A stretch of DNA of 64,000 nucleotides from Lachnospiraceae bacterium (GCA_017500935.1 JAFVXW010000087.1:1-64000); one strand, 5' to 3'. Counted from the stretch's first letter, positions 1-9,461 are shown. Translations and numbers: made by a program. The notes: generated by a model not told the origin, from the letters alone.

Positions 1-126
1 AAGCCCCCCTCAAGATGAGATATCCCAGTAAGTAAGACCCCTTAGAGAGTATGAGGTAGATAGGTTCGGTGTGGAAGTGCAGTAATGCATGCAGCTGACG
101 AATACTAATCGGTCGAGGGCTTATCC
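1..126 (+). rRNA. 23S ribosomal RNA, 3' end (partial)
   Basis: The sequence carries the conserved 3' domain of bacterial 23S rRNA, ending in the typical block in which the terminal helix closes (GAATACTAATCGGTCGAGGG near 100-119). The 5' part lies outside the window. The exact 3' end is estimated. No 5S rRNA consensus follows before the terminator at about 209-245. Confidence 0.93.
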
Positions 127-208
127 TGACAGGTTTGGGAAATAGGATGTAGAAGCATAAATGCTTCAAGAGATGATGATCAATGTTCGGTTTTGAGGGT
201 ACAGACCC

Positions 209-245
209 AAAAGCTTTCATCAGAAATGGTGAGAGCTTTTTTGTT
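209..245 (+). terminator. Rho-independent terminator of the rRNA operon
   Basis: A 12-bp stem with two G-U pairs (AAAGCTTTCATC at 210-221 against GGTGAGAGCTTT at 228-239) runs straight into a T tract. It closes the rRNA transcript about 85 bases after the 23S end. Smaller hairpins (GAAGCAT/ATGCTTC near 152-169) lie between and may be processing stems. Confidence 0.85.
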
Positions 246-274
246 TTCTTAAAAAACAACTTAAAGAATGCACC

Positions 275-302
275 TTGCGCTTACCGCCAGATGCTGTAAA
301 AT
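275..302 (+). promoter_or_regulatory. Putative promoter of the heparinase/flavoprotein operon
   Basis: TTGCGC (275-280) and TAAAAT (297-302) are separated by 16 bases and lie about 50 bases before the first start codon. The match to sigma-A is moderate and rests on reading only. Confidence 0.45.
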
Positions 303-353
303 AGAATCAGAAAAAACATCTCTGAATCCATTCGGCTGAAAGGAGGCAGTTTT

Positions 354-2027
354 ATGTTGATGCAAAAAGCCAAAAGCGCAAAGTTCTGGGAAAAGGTAAA
401 ATCTGATCCGGCTTATGAGAGTGTCACGGCACAGATTCGTGACTATTATGAGCAGAACCGGTTTACAGATATTCCGGCTTTAAGCTATAAAGCCAGAATG
501 CGTTATTATGCAGACGGTGACAGGCATGAATTTGAAAGACCCTATTTCCGCAGAAGGACCTGTTACTCGGCACTGGCATTGATGGCACTGATCTATCCGG
601 AAAAAGAAGAATATCTGGAAGAGCTGCAGGAGCTGATCTGGGCAATTTGTGAAGAGTATTCCTGGGTGGTACCGGCACATTGCAGCAATGATCTGGAGGA
701 TGGGCTGAAGCATATTGATCTTTTTGCGGCGGAGACGGCGTTTATGCTGGCAGAGAGTACTTATCTTCTGGAGGACAGGCTGGATCAGCTGATAAAAGAC
801 CGGGTAAAGGATGAAATCAGTAAAAGGATTCTGACCAATTATCAAAATGGCAGTTTCTGGTGGGAAACAACCACCTGCAACTGGGCAGCGGTATGCGCTG
901 GAAATGTGGGCGGTGCCCTGATGTATCTGTTTCCGGAGGAATTTAAGGAGCTTTTGCCCAGATTTTTAAGTACCATGCAGTGTCTGCTGGATGGATTTCC
1001 GGAGGATGGCACCTGTCTGGAAGGTATTTCTTACTGGCATTACGGTTTTGGAAATTATGTCTGGTTTGCGGATCTTCTAAAACAGTTCACGGACGGGCAG
1101 ATTGATCTGATGAAAAAGGACAAGGTTGAGCAGATCGCGGGATATGCACAGCGTTCTTTCTTAAAAGGGAATGTGACAGTCAGTTTTGCAGACGGGGATA
1201 TGCAGGCAAAAGTGAATGTGCTGATGCAGAATTACCTGGCAGAATTGTTTCCGGAGAGTGTGCATCCGCTTCCTGATGAGGTTTCGGCATTTCTGAAAAT
1301 GAATGTGATGTGGATGACATATTTCAGAAGTGTGTATTATCTGGAATTATGCCGGCAGCCGGGAAGGCTTTCCAAAGAAGATATTTATCTGCCGCAGGCG
1401 GGGCAGGCAATCTGGAACAGAGAGCAGTTTTCTTTGGCGGTAAAAGCTGGGGACAACAGTGAACCGCATAATCACAATGATGTGGGTAATTTTATCCTGA
1501 CAACAAAAAATGGGCAGATTTTCTGTGATCTGGGTGCCGGGAGATATACCAGACAGTATTTTGCGCCGGAAACGCGTTACGGTATTTTCTGCAACGGTTC
1601 CCAGGGACACAGTGTTCCCATTATTGGCGGACATTTTCAGAAAGAAGGAAAGGAATACTGCGGAACCATTCAGCAGGAAGAAAACAGGATCATAGCAGAG
1701 TTTTCCGGTGCTTATGAGGCAGGCCTGATCCAGCGGCTGACCAGAACTTTTGAATATATCGGGGAAGTGCTTTTTATGTCCGATGTGTTTTCAAAAGAGG
1801 TACATAATGTGACAGAGCGTTTTGTAACCTTGAAGAAAGTACAGCTTTTTGCTGATTATGTACAGGTGGAAGATGTAAAGCTTTACTTCGACCCGCTTAT
1901 CATGCAGGCGGAAATATCGCAGGCGGCTCACGAAAACCATGATCTGAGTATCAGCATGGTAAATTGTATTGATTTTAAACTGAAAACCGGTGTGACGCAG
2001 GCTGTTTTCAGATTTACATTTGAATAA
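354..2027 (+). CDS. Heparinase II/III family protein (polysaccharide lyase-like)
   Basis: A 557-residue protein of the heparinase II/III-like fold: an all-helical toroid over roughly residues 1-330 followed by a beta-sandwich half. The diagnostic block HNHNDVGNF at about residues 371-379 opens the C-terminal domain, and Asn, His and Tyr residues of this family act in beta-elimination of uronate-containing sugars. There is no signal peptide, so the protein should be cytoplasmic and act on imported oligosaccharides. The start has a GGAGG site 7 bases upstream. It is the first gene of a seven-gene run with 11 bases to the next gene. Its substrate cannot be read from sequence; an alternative is a catalytically different member of the same fold. 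Confidence 0.82.
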   Translation: MLMQKAKSAKFWEKVKSDPAYESVTAQIRDYYEQNRFTDIPALSYKARMRYYADGDRHEFERPYFRRRTCYSALALMALIYPEKEEYLEELQELIWAICEEYSWVVPAHCSNDLEDGLKHIDLFAAETAFMLAESTYLLEDRLDQLIKDRVKDEISKRILTNYQNGSFWWETTTCNWAAVCAGNVGGALMYLFPEEFKELLPRFLSTMQCLLDGFPEDGTCLEGISYWHYGFGNYVWFADLLKQFTDGQIDLMKKDKVEQIAGYAQRSFLKGNVTVSFADGDMQAKVNVLMQNYLAELFPESVHPLPDEVSAFLKMNVMWMTYFRSVYYLELCRQPGRLSKEDIYLPQAGQAIWNREQFSLAVKAGDNSEPHNHNDVGNFILTTKNGQIFCDLGAGRYTRQYFAPETRYGIFCNGSQGHSVPIIGGHFQKEGKEYCGTIQQEENRIIAEFSGAYEAGLIQRLTRTFEYIGEVLFMSDVFSKEVHNVTERFVTLKKVQLFADYVQVEDVKLYFDPLIMQAEISQAAHENHDLSISMVNCIDFKLKTGVTQAVFRFTFE

Positions 2028-2038
2028 ATGGAGGACTT

Positions 2039-3361
2039 ATGATTAGAAAAGTATTTGCAACAGCAGAAGAATTCAAAACACAGAATATGGAACTGGGAAC
2101 AAAGCTTCCCTATGCAGAGGATGTTTCCGTGCTGGGAACAGAGCTGAAAGTGGGAAGCAAGATTATCAAAAACCGTCTGGCGTGTCAGCCCATGGAAGGC
2201 TGTGACGGCACTGCAGACGGCTCACCGGATGAAGTGATGATCCGCCGTTATGACCGTTTTGCAAAAGGCGGCGCAGGCCTGATCTGGTTTGAGGCAACCG
2301 CGGTGATGGAGGAAGGCAGAGCCAATCCCAGACAGCTTTGGATGCATGAAGGCAATAAGGATGCGTTCAAACGTCAGGTTGAGCGCATCAAGGAAACTGC
2401 CATGAAAGAAAACGGTTATGAACCCGTTGTGATCATGCAGGCAACCCATTCCGGCCGTTACAGCAAACCCAACGGCGTTCCGGCACCGATCATTGCCTAT
2501 AACAACCCTCTTTTTGAAAAAGATAATCCGATTCCGGCAGAGCGTATTGCAACTGATGAGCATATCGACCGGATCGGAGAGGCGCTTGTAAAGGCAGCAA
2601 AAATGGCAGAAGAAGTTGGTTTTGACGGTGTGGATATTAAGGCCTGTCACCGTTATATCAACTGTGAGCTTTTATCTGCCTATGAACGCCCCGGCAAATA
2701 CGGCGGCAGTCTGGAAAACAGAACCCGTCTGCTCAGAGAAAGCATTGCCGGTGCCATGGAAGTCTGCAGCAGTGGTTTTATCGTTTCTTCCAGAATGAAT
2801 GTGTATGACGGATTCCCCTATCCTTATGGATTTGGCGTAAAGACTGACGGCAGCCTGGATTTTGATCCCACAGAACCGGTATGGCTGTTAAAGCAGCTGC
2901 AGGCAATGGGTGTTGAGATTGTGGATATCACCATGGGAAATCCCTATGTAAATCCTCATGTAAACCGTCCGTTCGCAGTAGGAGGCTATCAGATTGAAGA
3001 ACATCCTCTGGAGGGCGTTGCCAGAATGCTGCACGGCATTGCCGCACTGAAAAAAGAAGTGCCTGATTTAAAAATCGTAAGTTCTGCGCTTACCTATCTG
3101 GGTGCAGCGGCTCCCAATGTGCTGGCGGCGCTGATCAAAGAGGGCGGCTGCGACATTGGCGGATTTGGACGTATGACATTTGCATATCCGGATTTTGCAA
3201 AGGATATCGTGAAAAATGGCTGTCTGAATAAGGAGCAGATCTGCATCTGCTGCTCCAAATGTTCAGAGATCATGCGTACTCCCGGCGGTACTCCCGGCTG
3301 CGTGATCCGTGACAGAGAGCTGTATCTGCCGCTGTATCAGAAGTTGTGCATGAATAAATGA
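2039..3361 (+). CDS. Old Yellow Enzyme-family NADH:flavin oxidoreductase with Fe-S motif, no NAD domain
   Basis: A 440-residue FMN TIM barrel of the 2,4-dienoyl-CoA reductase/BaiCD group. HSGRY at about 138-142 and the block YGGSLENR near 221-228 are family signatures. The C-terminus holds a cysteine cluster (C402, C404, C405, C408 and C421) that fits the [4Fe-4S] motif of dienoyl-CoA reductases. Full-length relatives carry an extra FAD/NAD(P) module of about 250 residues, which is absent here, so electrons must come from a partner protein. The neighbouring flavoprotein at 4132-6141 is an obvious candidate. The substrate is probably an enone or other activated alkene, which is inference from the family. 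Confidence 0.88.
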   Translation: MIRKVFATAEEFKTQNMELGTKLPYAEDVSVLGTELKVGSKIIKNRLACQPMEGCDGTADGSPDEVMIRRYDRFAKGGAGLIWFEATAVMEEGRANPRQLWMHEGNKDAFKRQVERIKETAMKENGYEPVVIMQATHSGRYSKPNGVPAPIIAYNNPLFEKDNPIPAERIATDEHIDRIGEALVKAAKMAEEVGFDGVDIKACHRYINCELLSAYERPGKYGGSLENRTRLLRESIAGAMEVCSSGFIVSSRMNVYDGFPYPYGFGVKTDGSLDFDPTEPVWLLKQLQAMGVEIVDITMGNPYVNPHVNRPFAVGGYQIEEHPLEGVARMLHGIAALKKEVPDLKIVSSALTYLGAAAPNVLAALIKEGGCDIGGFGRMTFAYPDFAKDIVKNGCLNKEQICICCSKCSEIMRTPGGTPGCVIRDRELYLPLYQKLCMNK

Positions 3362-3381
3362 ATTTTTGCGGGTAATAAAAT

Positions 3382-4131
3382 ATGAAGGAACAGATCAAAA
3401 AAGTGGCACTGGTTACCGGTGCTGCCAGCGGGATCGGCAGAGCTTGCGCTGAAATTCTGCTAAAAAACGATATCGCTGTGGTGGGTATGAGCCGCCGCAG
3501 CGAAATGGAAACTGTGCCGGAAGGTGATTTTTCCTATGTTTCCGGTGATGTGGGAGAGGCGCAGGACAGAGCGCGTTTTGTACAGACTGCGCTGGATACA
3601 TACGGCAGAATCGATATTCTGATAAATGTGGCGGGTGTGGCACCGAAGGTGCGCGCAGATCTTCTGGAAATGACGGAAGAAAGTTACGATTATGTTATGA
3701 ATATCAATACCAAAGGTATGCTGTTTCTGACGCAGGCGGCTGCCAATGAGATGATTAAAAATGAGGGAGACAATAAAGGCGTTATCGTCAATATTTCCTC
3801 TCTTTCCGCGTACACAAGCTCTGTAAACCGTGGTGAATACTGTATCTCCAAGGCGGGGGTTTCCATGATCACACAGCTGTTTGCAGACCGGCTTGCAGAG
3901 TACGGCATCATGGTAAACGAAATCCGGCCCGGCATTATTGCCACGGATATGACATCGAAGGTGCAGGGAAAATATGACGCGCTGATCGAAGGCGGACTTT
4001 TGCCCATCAAGCGCTGGGGAACGCCGGAGGATGTGGCGGCTGCCGTGTATACACTCTGCAGCGGTGCACTTCCTTATATGACAGGGCAGTCCATTGATAT
4101 TGACGGCGGATTTCATATCCGGAGATTATAA
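3382..4131 (+). CDS. Short-chain dehydrogenase/reductase (SDR)
   Basis: A 249-residue classical SDR. The cofactor loop TGAASGIG lies at residues 12-19, the NVAG motif near 80, the catalytic serine in the NISSLSAY segment and the catalytic pair Tyr153/Lys157 in YCISK. It oxidises or reduces a hydroxyl/keto group with NAD(P). Relatives are annotated as 3-oxoacyl-ACP reductases or hydroxysteroid dehydrogenases, but its position between two flavoproteins suggests a role in the same unknown pathway rather than fatty acid synthesis. It lies 20 bases after the previous gene and its stop codon directly abuts the TTG start of the next. Confidence 0.88.
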   Translation: MKEQIKKVALVTGAASGIGRACAEILLKNDIAVVGMSRRSEMETVPEGDFSYVSGDVGEAQDRARFVQTALDTYGRIDILINVAGVAPKVRADLLEMTEESYDYVMNINTKGMLFLTQAAANEMIKNEGDNKGVIVNISSLSAYTSSVNRGEYCISKAGVSMITQLFADRLAEYGIMVNEIRPGIIATDMTSKVQGKYDALIEGGLLPIKRWGTPEDVAAAVYTLCSGALPYMTGQSIDIDGGFHIRRL

Positions 4132-6141
4132 TTGTTTGAGAAAAATATGAAACATTTTGAAATCATTACAGCAGATACCGTGGTTGTGGGTTCCGGGGCT
4201 GCAGGATATAATGCGGCCATCCGTCTGAAACAGGAGGGAGTTGAAAACGTTCTTCTGGTCACAGAAGGAATTCAATGCGGTACTTCACGTAATACGGGAA
4301 GCGATAAGCAGACCTATTATAAGCTGGGACTGGGCGGAGAAACCTGTGACAGTGTGCGGCAGATGGCGCAGGATCTGTTTGCAGGAGGAAGTGTGGACGG
4401 AGACAATGCTTTGTGTGAAGCGGCATTGTCAGCCAGATGTTTTTTTAACCTGGCTGAGCTTGGCGTACCGTTTCCGGTCAATCGTTACGGCGAATATGTG
4501 GGTTATAAAACAGATCATGATCCTTATGCCCGTGCCACCTCGGCAGGGCCGTTAACCTCCCGTTTTATGACCGAGGCGCTGGAAAAGAGGGCGCAGCAGA
4601 TGGGGATATCTGCTGCCGACGGCCTGCTTGTTGTGGAAATCCTGAAAAAGAAGGACAGAGTCTGTGGATTGATCTGTCTGAAAAAAGAAAGCGGCGTGTT
4701 TTTGGCTGTACAGTGTGACAAGGTCATTCTGGCAACCGGAGGCCCCGCAGGTATTTACGAAGATTCGGTATATCCGCTGGGACATACCGGATCTGCTTCG
4801 CTTGCCCTTAATGCAGGGGCTGCTTTTCAGAATCTGACAGAATGGCAGTATGGACTGGCATCTGTCAGCCCGCGATGGAATGTGTCGGGAACCTATATGC
4901 AGGTTTTGCCGTGTTTTGTTTCTGTGGATGAAAGCGGAAAAGAACGGGAATTTTTGCTGGATTATTTTAAAGATCCCTATGAAGCGCTGTCGGCAGTCTT
5001 TTTAAAGGGATATCAGTGGCCCTTTGACAGTGCAAAAGTGCTACAGGGCTCCTCGGTGATCGATCTTTTGGTCTACCGGGAATGTGTTTTGAAAAAAAGA
5101 AGGGTGTATCTGGATTACCGAAAGAATCCCTTTGGAATAGAAGAAATTGAATTTGAGCGCCTTTTAGAGGAGGCTTTTTCTTATCTGGACAAGGCGGGGG
5201 CGTGTTTTGGAACTCCTATTGCGCGTCTGCAGAAAATGAATCAGCCTGCGATCGATCTGTATGCACAAAAAGGTTTGGATCTTTATCGTGAGCCGTTGGA
5301 AATTGCACTGTGTGCACAGCACCATAACGGCGGCATCGCGGTGGATGCCTGGTGGCAGACCTCTGTGCCGGGCTTGTTTGCAGCAGGGGAATGCGCGGGA
5401 ACGCACGGCGTAACCCGTCCGGGCGGCAGCGCATTAAATGCCGGTCAGGTGGGCTCTTTGCGGGCGGCACAGATGTGCAGTGCGATGGCAGCAGAAACAG
5501 GGACAGTTGCAGGAAAAGAGGATGCGGCAGGAACAGAAACAGCTGCAGAGAAATTTGAAATACTGGTAAACAAACGCATCAAAGAGCATGAAGCGTTTGC
5601 GCGGCGTGTCTGCGGCAGTGAAAACGATGCAGGGGCTGAAGACGATGCCAAGAGCAAAGATAATGTCGAAATGCTGATCCGTCAGGCGCGCAGAAGAATG
5701 AGTGACTGCGGTGCCGCAATCAGAAACTGCGAAGCCATGGAGCAGGCAATTTTGGCGGTAAAGAGGGAACTGACGCAGCTGGATCAAAATGTACATGCGG
5801 CAGATAAAAGCCGTTTGTATCTGGCTTATCAGTTGAAGGACCTTTTGCAGGTACAGAGGGCAGTTCTGGCGGCTATGCTTGATTTTGCAAAACAGACAAG
5901 AATCACCAGAGGCTCATCTTTGTATACAGATGAAGCCGGTGTATTGCGGGATGGACTGGAAGAGCTGTTCCGGTTTTGTCCTGAAAACAGCCGGGATTCA
6001 AGGAATCAGGTGCAGATGCTTAGGCAGAATGCGGACGGAGAACTGCAGATTTCCTGGCGGCCTGTAAGAGAGATTCCGCAAGCCGGGGACTTTTTTGAAA
6101 CTGTGTGGCGGCAGTACCGGGAAAATAAAAACATTTATTGA
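4132..6141 (+). CDS. FAD-dependent oxidoreductase, fumarate reductase/succinate dehydrogenase flavoprotein family
   Basis: A 669-residue flavoprotein. The dinucleotide-binding motif GSGAAGYNAA is near residues 22-31, and the C-terminal FAD/substrate block (HHNGGI about 397-402, then AGECAGTHG) is typical of fumarate reductase and L-aspartate oxidase flavoproteins. The segment from about residue 460 to 520 is an Ala/Glu/Asp/Lys-rich insertion of low complexity. The start is TTG at 4132, with GGAG 7 bases before it; an in-frame ATG at 4147 is too far from that site. There are no transmembrane segments and no Fe-S subunit nearby, so it is probably a soluble reductase acting with the preceding Old Yellow Enzyme-like protein. 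Confidence 0.85.
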   Translation: MFEKNMKHFEIITADTVVVGSGAAGYNAAIRLKQEGVENVLLVTEGIQCGTSRNTGSDKQTYYKLGLGGETCDSVRQMAQDLFAGGSVDGDNALCEAALSARCFFNLAELGVPFPVNRYGEYVGYKTDHDPYARATSAGPLTSRFMTEALEKRAQQMGISAADGLLVVEILKKKDRVCGLICLKKESGVFLAVQCDKVILATGGPAGIYEDSVYPLGHTGSASLALNAGAAFQNLTEWQYGLASVSPRWNVSGTYMQVLPCFVSVDESGKEREFLLDYFKDPYEALSAVFLKGYQWPFDSAKVLQGSSVIDLLVYRECVLKKRRVYLDYRKNPFGIEEIEFERLLEEAFSYLDKAGACFGTPIARLQKMNQPAIDLYAQKGLDLYREPLEIALCAQHHNGGIAVDAWWQTSVPGLFAAGECAGTHGVTRPGGSALNAGQVGSLRAAQMCSAMAAETGTVAGKEDAAGTETAAEKFEILVNKRIKEHEAFARRVCGSENDAGAEDDAKSKDNVEMLIRQARRRMSDCGAAIRNCEAMEQAILAVKRELTQLDQNVHAADKSRLYLAYQLKDLLQVQRAVLAAMLDFAKQTRITRGSSLYTDEAGVLRDGLEELFRFCPENSRDSRNQVQMLRQNADGELQISWRPVREIPQAGDFFETVWRQYRENKNIY

Positions 6142-6151
6142 GGAATGAAAA

Positions 6152-6940
6152 ATGGCACATCTGGGACTGGTATCGATCTCATTTAGGCAGTTATCACCGG
6201 AGACAATTATCGCAGAAGCAAAAAAAGCAGGTCTGTCCTGCATTGAGTGGGGCAGTGATGTACATGCTCCCTGTCATGATACAGAAAAGCTGAAAAAGAT
6301 TGCCTGTATGCAGCAGAAAGCGGGACTGTTTTGCAGTTCCTACGGTACATATTTTAAGATTGGAGTTCATAAGACAGAAGAACTTCTTCCTTATATAAAA
6401 GCAGCGCAGATTCTGGGGGCAGATATTTTAAGACTCTGGTGCGGCAATAAGGGCTCTGCAGAATATACGCAGACCGAACTTGAAGTTCTTTACAGACAGT
6501 GCAGGGAAGCGGCGGCTTTGGCTGAAAAATACGGTGTGACGCTTTGCATGGAGTGTCACAATCATACGCTGACAGACAAAAAAGAAGCGGCACATGCACT
6601 GATGCAGGCGGTAAATTCCCCGAATTTTTGTATGTACTGGCAGCCCAATCAGTTTTGTACGCAGGAGGAAAATACGGCATATGCGATGCTGCTGGCAAAT
6701 GATATCCGGCATGTACATGTTTTTCATTGGAAGCAGGACCGGCGTCTTTGGCTGGAAGATGCGCAGGAAATGTGGAAAAGCTGGCTGAAATGTATTTTTG
6801 ATGTGAAAAACAATAGTCAAATAAAGCAGGAGCGGACAAAAGACAGGGCACTTTTGCTGGAATTTATGCCCGATGACAGGATTGAAAGTCTGCAGGGTGA
6901 GGCGCAGGTGCTCAGAAAGATTGCAGAGGAATGGCTATGA
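6152..6940 (+). CDS. Sugar phosphate isomerase/epimerase-like TIM barrel protein
   Basis: A 262-residue xylose isomerase-like (AP endonuclease 2) TIM barrel. The metal-site pattern is visible: a Glu in CIEWGSD near residue 31, a Glu/His pair in MECHNH near 134-139, a His in RHVHVFHW near 190-197 and a Glu in LEFMPD near the C-terminus. Relatives isomerise or epimerise sugars and sugar phosphates, or act in C-glycoside cleavage. It follows the flavoprotein by 10 bases and overlaps the next gene, so it belongs to the same operon. The substrate is unknown. Confidence 0.8.
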   Translation: MAHLGLVSISFRQLSPETIIAEAKKAGLSCIEWGSDVHAPCHDTEKLKKIACMQQKAGLFCSSYGTYFKIGVHKTEELLPYIKAAQILGADILRLWCGNKGSAEYTQTELEVLYRQCREAAALAEKYGVTLCMECHNHTLTDKKEAAHALMQAVNSPNFCMYWQPNQFCTQEENTAYAMLLANDIRHVHVFHWKQDRRLWLEDAQEMWKSWLKCIFDVKNNSQIKQERTKDRALLLEFMPDDRIESLQGEAQVLRKIAEEWL

Positions 6941-7938
6941 GAGCAGTTTTATTGTGTGAGTTACCGGAAAAGATCAATACTGTTTATACCAAAGAGACAC
7001 TGCAGGAAATCGGCACCATGACCGCATTGGATAAACAGATTTATACAAAAGCGGATGTTCTGGCACACAAGGAGGCGTTTGCAGATGTGGAAGCTGTCTT
7101 TTCTACCTGGGGAATGCCTTCTTTTTCAGAAGAAGAGATCAGTCTGTGCTTTCCGGCACTGAAAGCGGTGTTTTATGCAGCCGGGTCTGTGCAGACATTT
7201 GCACGGCCTTTTTTAAACTGCGGTGTAAAAATTTACAGTGCCTGGGCCGCCAACGGCGTTCCGGTGGCAGAATATACAACAGCACAGATCATTCTGGCAA
7301 ATAAGGGATTTTTTGCGTCCGCACGTCTGATGAGTGCAGGAAATGCAGCAGAAAGCCGCCGCACTTTTGCAGCTTATCCGGGAAATTACGGCGAAGCCGT
7401 GGGGATTATCGGAGCCGGTATGATCGGAAAAATGGTGATCGGGATGCTCAAAAACTACCGGCTTTGCGTGAAGGTGTTTGATCCTTTTTTATCAGAAGAA
7501 GCGGCAGCAGAGCTTGGGGTGCAAAAATGCAGTCTGGAGGCGCTTTTTGCAGACTGTCTGGTGGTGTCAAATCATCTGGCAAACAATGAACAGACAAAAG
7601 GGATGCTTTGCGGCAGACATTTTGCTTCCATGCGCCCTTATGCCACGTTTTTAAATACAGGGCGCGGAGCTCAGGTGGCGGAGGTTGAGCTGGCTGCAGT
7701 TTTAAAACAGCGTCCGGATCTGACTGCAATTTTAGATGTGACAGATCCGGAGCCGCCGGAAGAGGGACATCCCTTTTACAGGCTGCCAAATTGTATCCTG
7801 ACACCGCATATCGCAGGCAGCAGCGGCGAGGAAGTGCATCGGATGGCAGAGTATATGGCAGAGGAATGCAGATGTTTTTGTACAGGCGGGATATGCCGGT
7901 ATGAAGTGACACATAAAATGTTGGAAACCATGGCGTGA
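6937..7938 (+). CDS. D-isomer-specific 2-hydroxyacid dehydrogenase family protein
   Basis: A 333-residue NAD-dependent dehydrogenase. The Rossmann motif GIIGAGMIG, the catalytic arginine in NTGRGAQV, the glutamate in DPEPPEE and the histidine in LTPHIAGS are all in place. The start is taken at ATG 6937, which overlaps the previous stop (ATGA) and has GAGGA 6 bases upstream; an ATG at 6931 would touch the ribosome site. The N-terminal substrate domain is atypical, so the substrate is not predictable; glycerate, hydroxypyruvate or a keto-sugar acid are possible. Confidence 0.83.
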   Translation: MRAVLLCELPEKINTVYTKETLQEIGTMTALDKQIYTKADVLAHKEAFADVEAVFSTWGMPSFSEEEISLCFPALKAVFYAAGSVQTFARPFLNCGVKIYSAWAANGVPVAEYTTAQIILANKGFFASARLMSAGNAAESRRTFAAYPGNYGEAVGIIGAGMIGKMVIGMLKNYRLCVKVFDPFLSEEAAAELGVQKCSLEALFADCLVVSNHLANNEQTKGMLCGRHFASMRPYATFLNTGRGAQVAEVELAAVLKQRPDLTAILDVTDPEPPEEGHPFYRLPNCILTPHIAGSSGEEVHRMAEYMAEECRCFCTGGICRYEVTHKMLETMA

Positions 7939-7959
7939 CAGCACAGGATGAGGAGATTT

Positions 7960-9315
7960 ATGAATCATACAGAACAGAAAACTTTATTATTTTCCAATAC
8001 AGATCTGCGTAAACTGATCCTGCCGCTGGTTTTGGAACAGGCACTGGCAATCACGGTGGGCATGGCTGATACCATGATGATCTCATCTGTGGGAGAAGCT
8101 GCTGTATCCGGCGTTTCTTTGGTAGATATGCTCAATGTGCTGATTTTCAGCGTGTTTTCAGCTTTTGCCACAGGCGGTGCGGTGGTATCCAGCCAGAATC
8201 TTGGCGCGCAGAAGGCAGAGGAGGCAAGGCGCAGTGCAAAGCAGCTTCTGGCTGCGGTCACGCTGACCAGTACGATCGCGATGCTTCTGATCATTTTGTT
8301 CAGACACGGTTTTGTAAGGCTGTTTTTTGGCAGTATTGAAGCGGATGTTATGGAGGCGGCGCTGCTTTATCTGGTGATCACTGCCATTTCTTATCCGTTT
8401 ATCGGTGTCTACAATTCCTGTGCAGCCCTGTTTCGTTCCATGGGAAAATCGGGCATTACCTTCCGGGTTTCCGTGATAGGCAATATCATCAATGTGGCAG
8501 GCAATGCCATTTGTATTTTCGGGCTGAAAATGGGAGTGGCCGGTGTGGCGGTTCCGACGCTGGTATCCCGTATTGTAATGGCGGTGATTTTGCTGGTCAA
8601 ACTGTATGATCCTGTACATGAAATTTATCTGGACCGGGAAAAATACCGGCCGGATTTTAAGATCATCAAAAAGATTTTATATATCGGTATTCCAAGCGGA
8701 ATTGAAAACGGTATTTTTCAGCTGGGCAGAGTCATGGTTGTCAGTATTATTTCCGGTTTCGGGACAGTGCAGATTGCGGCAAACGGTGTGGCCAACAGTC
8801 TGGACGGTATGGGATGTATCATCGGACAGGCCATGAATCTGGCTGTGATCACCGTGATCGGCAGATGTGTCGGTGCCAATGATGAAAAGCAGATACGCCA
8901 TTATACCAGAAAAATGATGCTGATCACTTATACCGCAACAGCGGTGTTCAATACAATTTTGCTGCTTAACTTACGTCCGATCCTGTCGCTGTACGGACTT
9001 GGTGCCGAAACGACACAGCTGGCATGGATTCTGGTGATGATCCATAACGGGCTTGGTATCTTCTTGTGGCCCATGGCCTTTACGCTGCCCAATGTGCTGC
9101 GGGCCTGCAATGATGTGCGTTATCCCATGGCAGTTTCCATTTTTTCCATGTTTGTCTTCCGAATCGGGTTTAGTATTTTGCTGGGAATCCATATGGGAAT
9201 GGGTGCCATCGGTGTCTGGATCGCCATGATCGTTGACTGGATTTTCAGAATCATTTGCTTTGTATGGCGTTACCTGCACGGAGACTGGAAAAAGGCCATG
9301 CACAAATTGCGCTGA
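7960..9315 (+). CDS. MATE family efflux transporter
   Basis: A 451-residue membrane protein with about 12 hydrophobic segments in two homologous halves, as in DinF/NorM-type multidrug and toxin extrusion transporters. It exports organic compounds using Na+ or H+ gradients. The start at 7960 has AGGAG 4 bases upstream; an in-frame ATG at 7948 has no properly spaced site. It is the last gene of the operon, so it may export the product or a toxic intermediate of the upstream oxidoreductases; that link is inferred from position. Confidence 0.88.
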   Translation: MNHTEQKTLLFSNTDLRKLILPLVLEQALAITVGMADTMMISSVGEAAVSGVSLVDMLNVLIFSVFSAFATGGAVVSSQNLGAQKAEEARRSAKQLLAAVTLTSTIAMLLIILFRHGFVRLFFGSIEADVMEAALLYLVITAISYPFIGVYNSCAALFRSMGKSGITFRVSVIGNIINVAGNAICIFGLKMGVAGVAVPTLVSRIVMAVILLVKLYDPVHEIYLDREKYRPDFKIIKKILYIGIPSGIENGIFQLGRVMVVSIISGFGTVQIAANGVANSLDGMGCIIGQAMNLAVITVIGRCVGANDEKQIRHYTRKMMLITYTATAVFNTILLLNLRPILSLYGLGAETTQLAWILVMIHNGLGIFLWPMAFTLPNVLRACNDVRYPMAVSIFSMFVFRIGFSILLGIHMGMGAIGVWIAMIVDWIFRIICFVWRYLHGDWKKAMHKLR

Positions 9316-9342
9316 AAAATGTTAAAAACGGATAAAAATTAA

Positions 9343-9393
9343 CGTCCGGACGCGCAGTTTTTGGTTGACCTAAAAAAGGTCTTTTGCTATAAT
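9343..9393 (+). promoter_or_regulatory. Sigma-A promoter with overlapping dyads before the acyl-CoA synthetase
   Basis: TTGACC (9365-9370) and TATAAT (9388-9393) have an ideal 17-base spacer. A perfect dyad, GACCT-N5-AGGTC (9367-9381), overlaps the -35 box and spacer, and a 10-bp palindrome CGTCCGGACG lies just upstream at 9343-9352. Either could be an operator. No regulator gene is adjacent. Confidence 0.75.
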
Positions 9394-9461
9394 CGATTTA
9401 TTGATTAAAAGTGCTAAAGTGCCGCATGCACACAGGTATAGAATGAGAGGAATTACCAGTT

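Noticed and set aside
127-208. 5S rRNA or tRNA between the 23S end and terminator
   Set aside because: The segment is too short for 5S and shows no cloverleaf; it forms small hairpins only.
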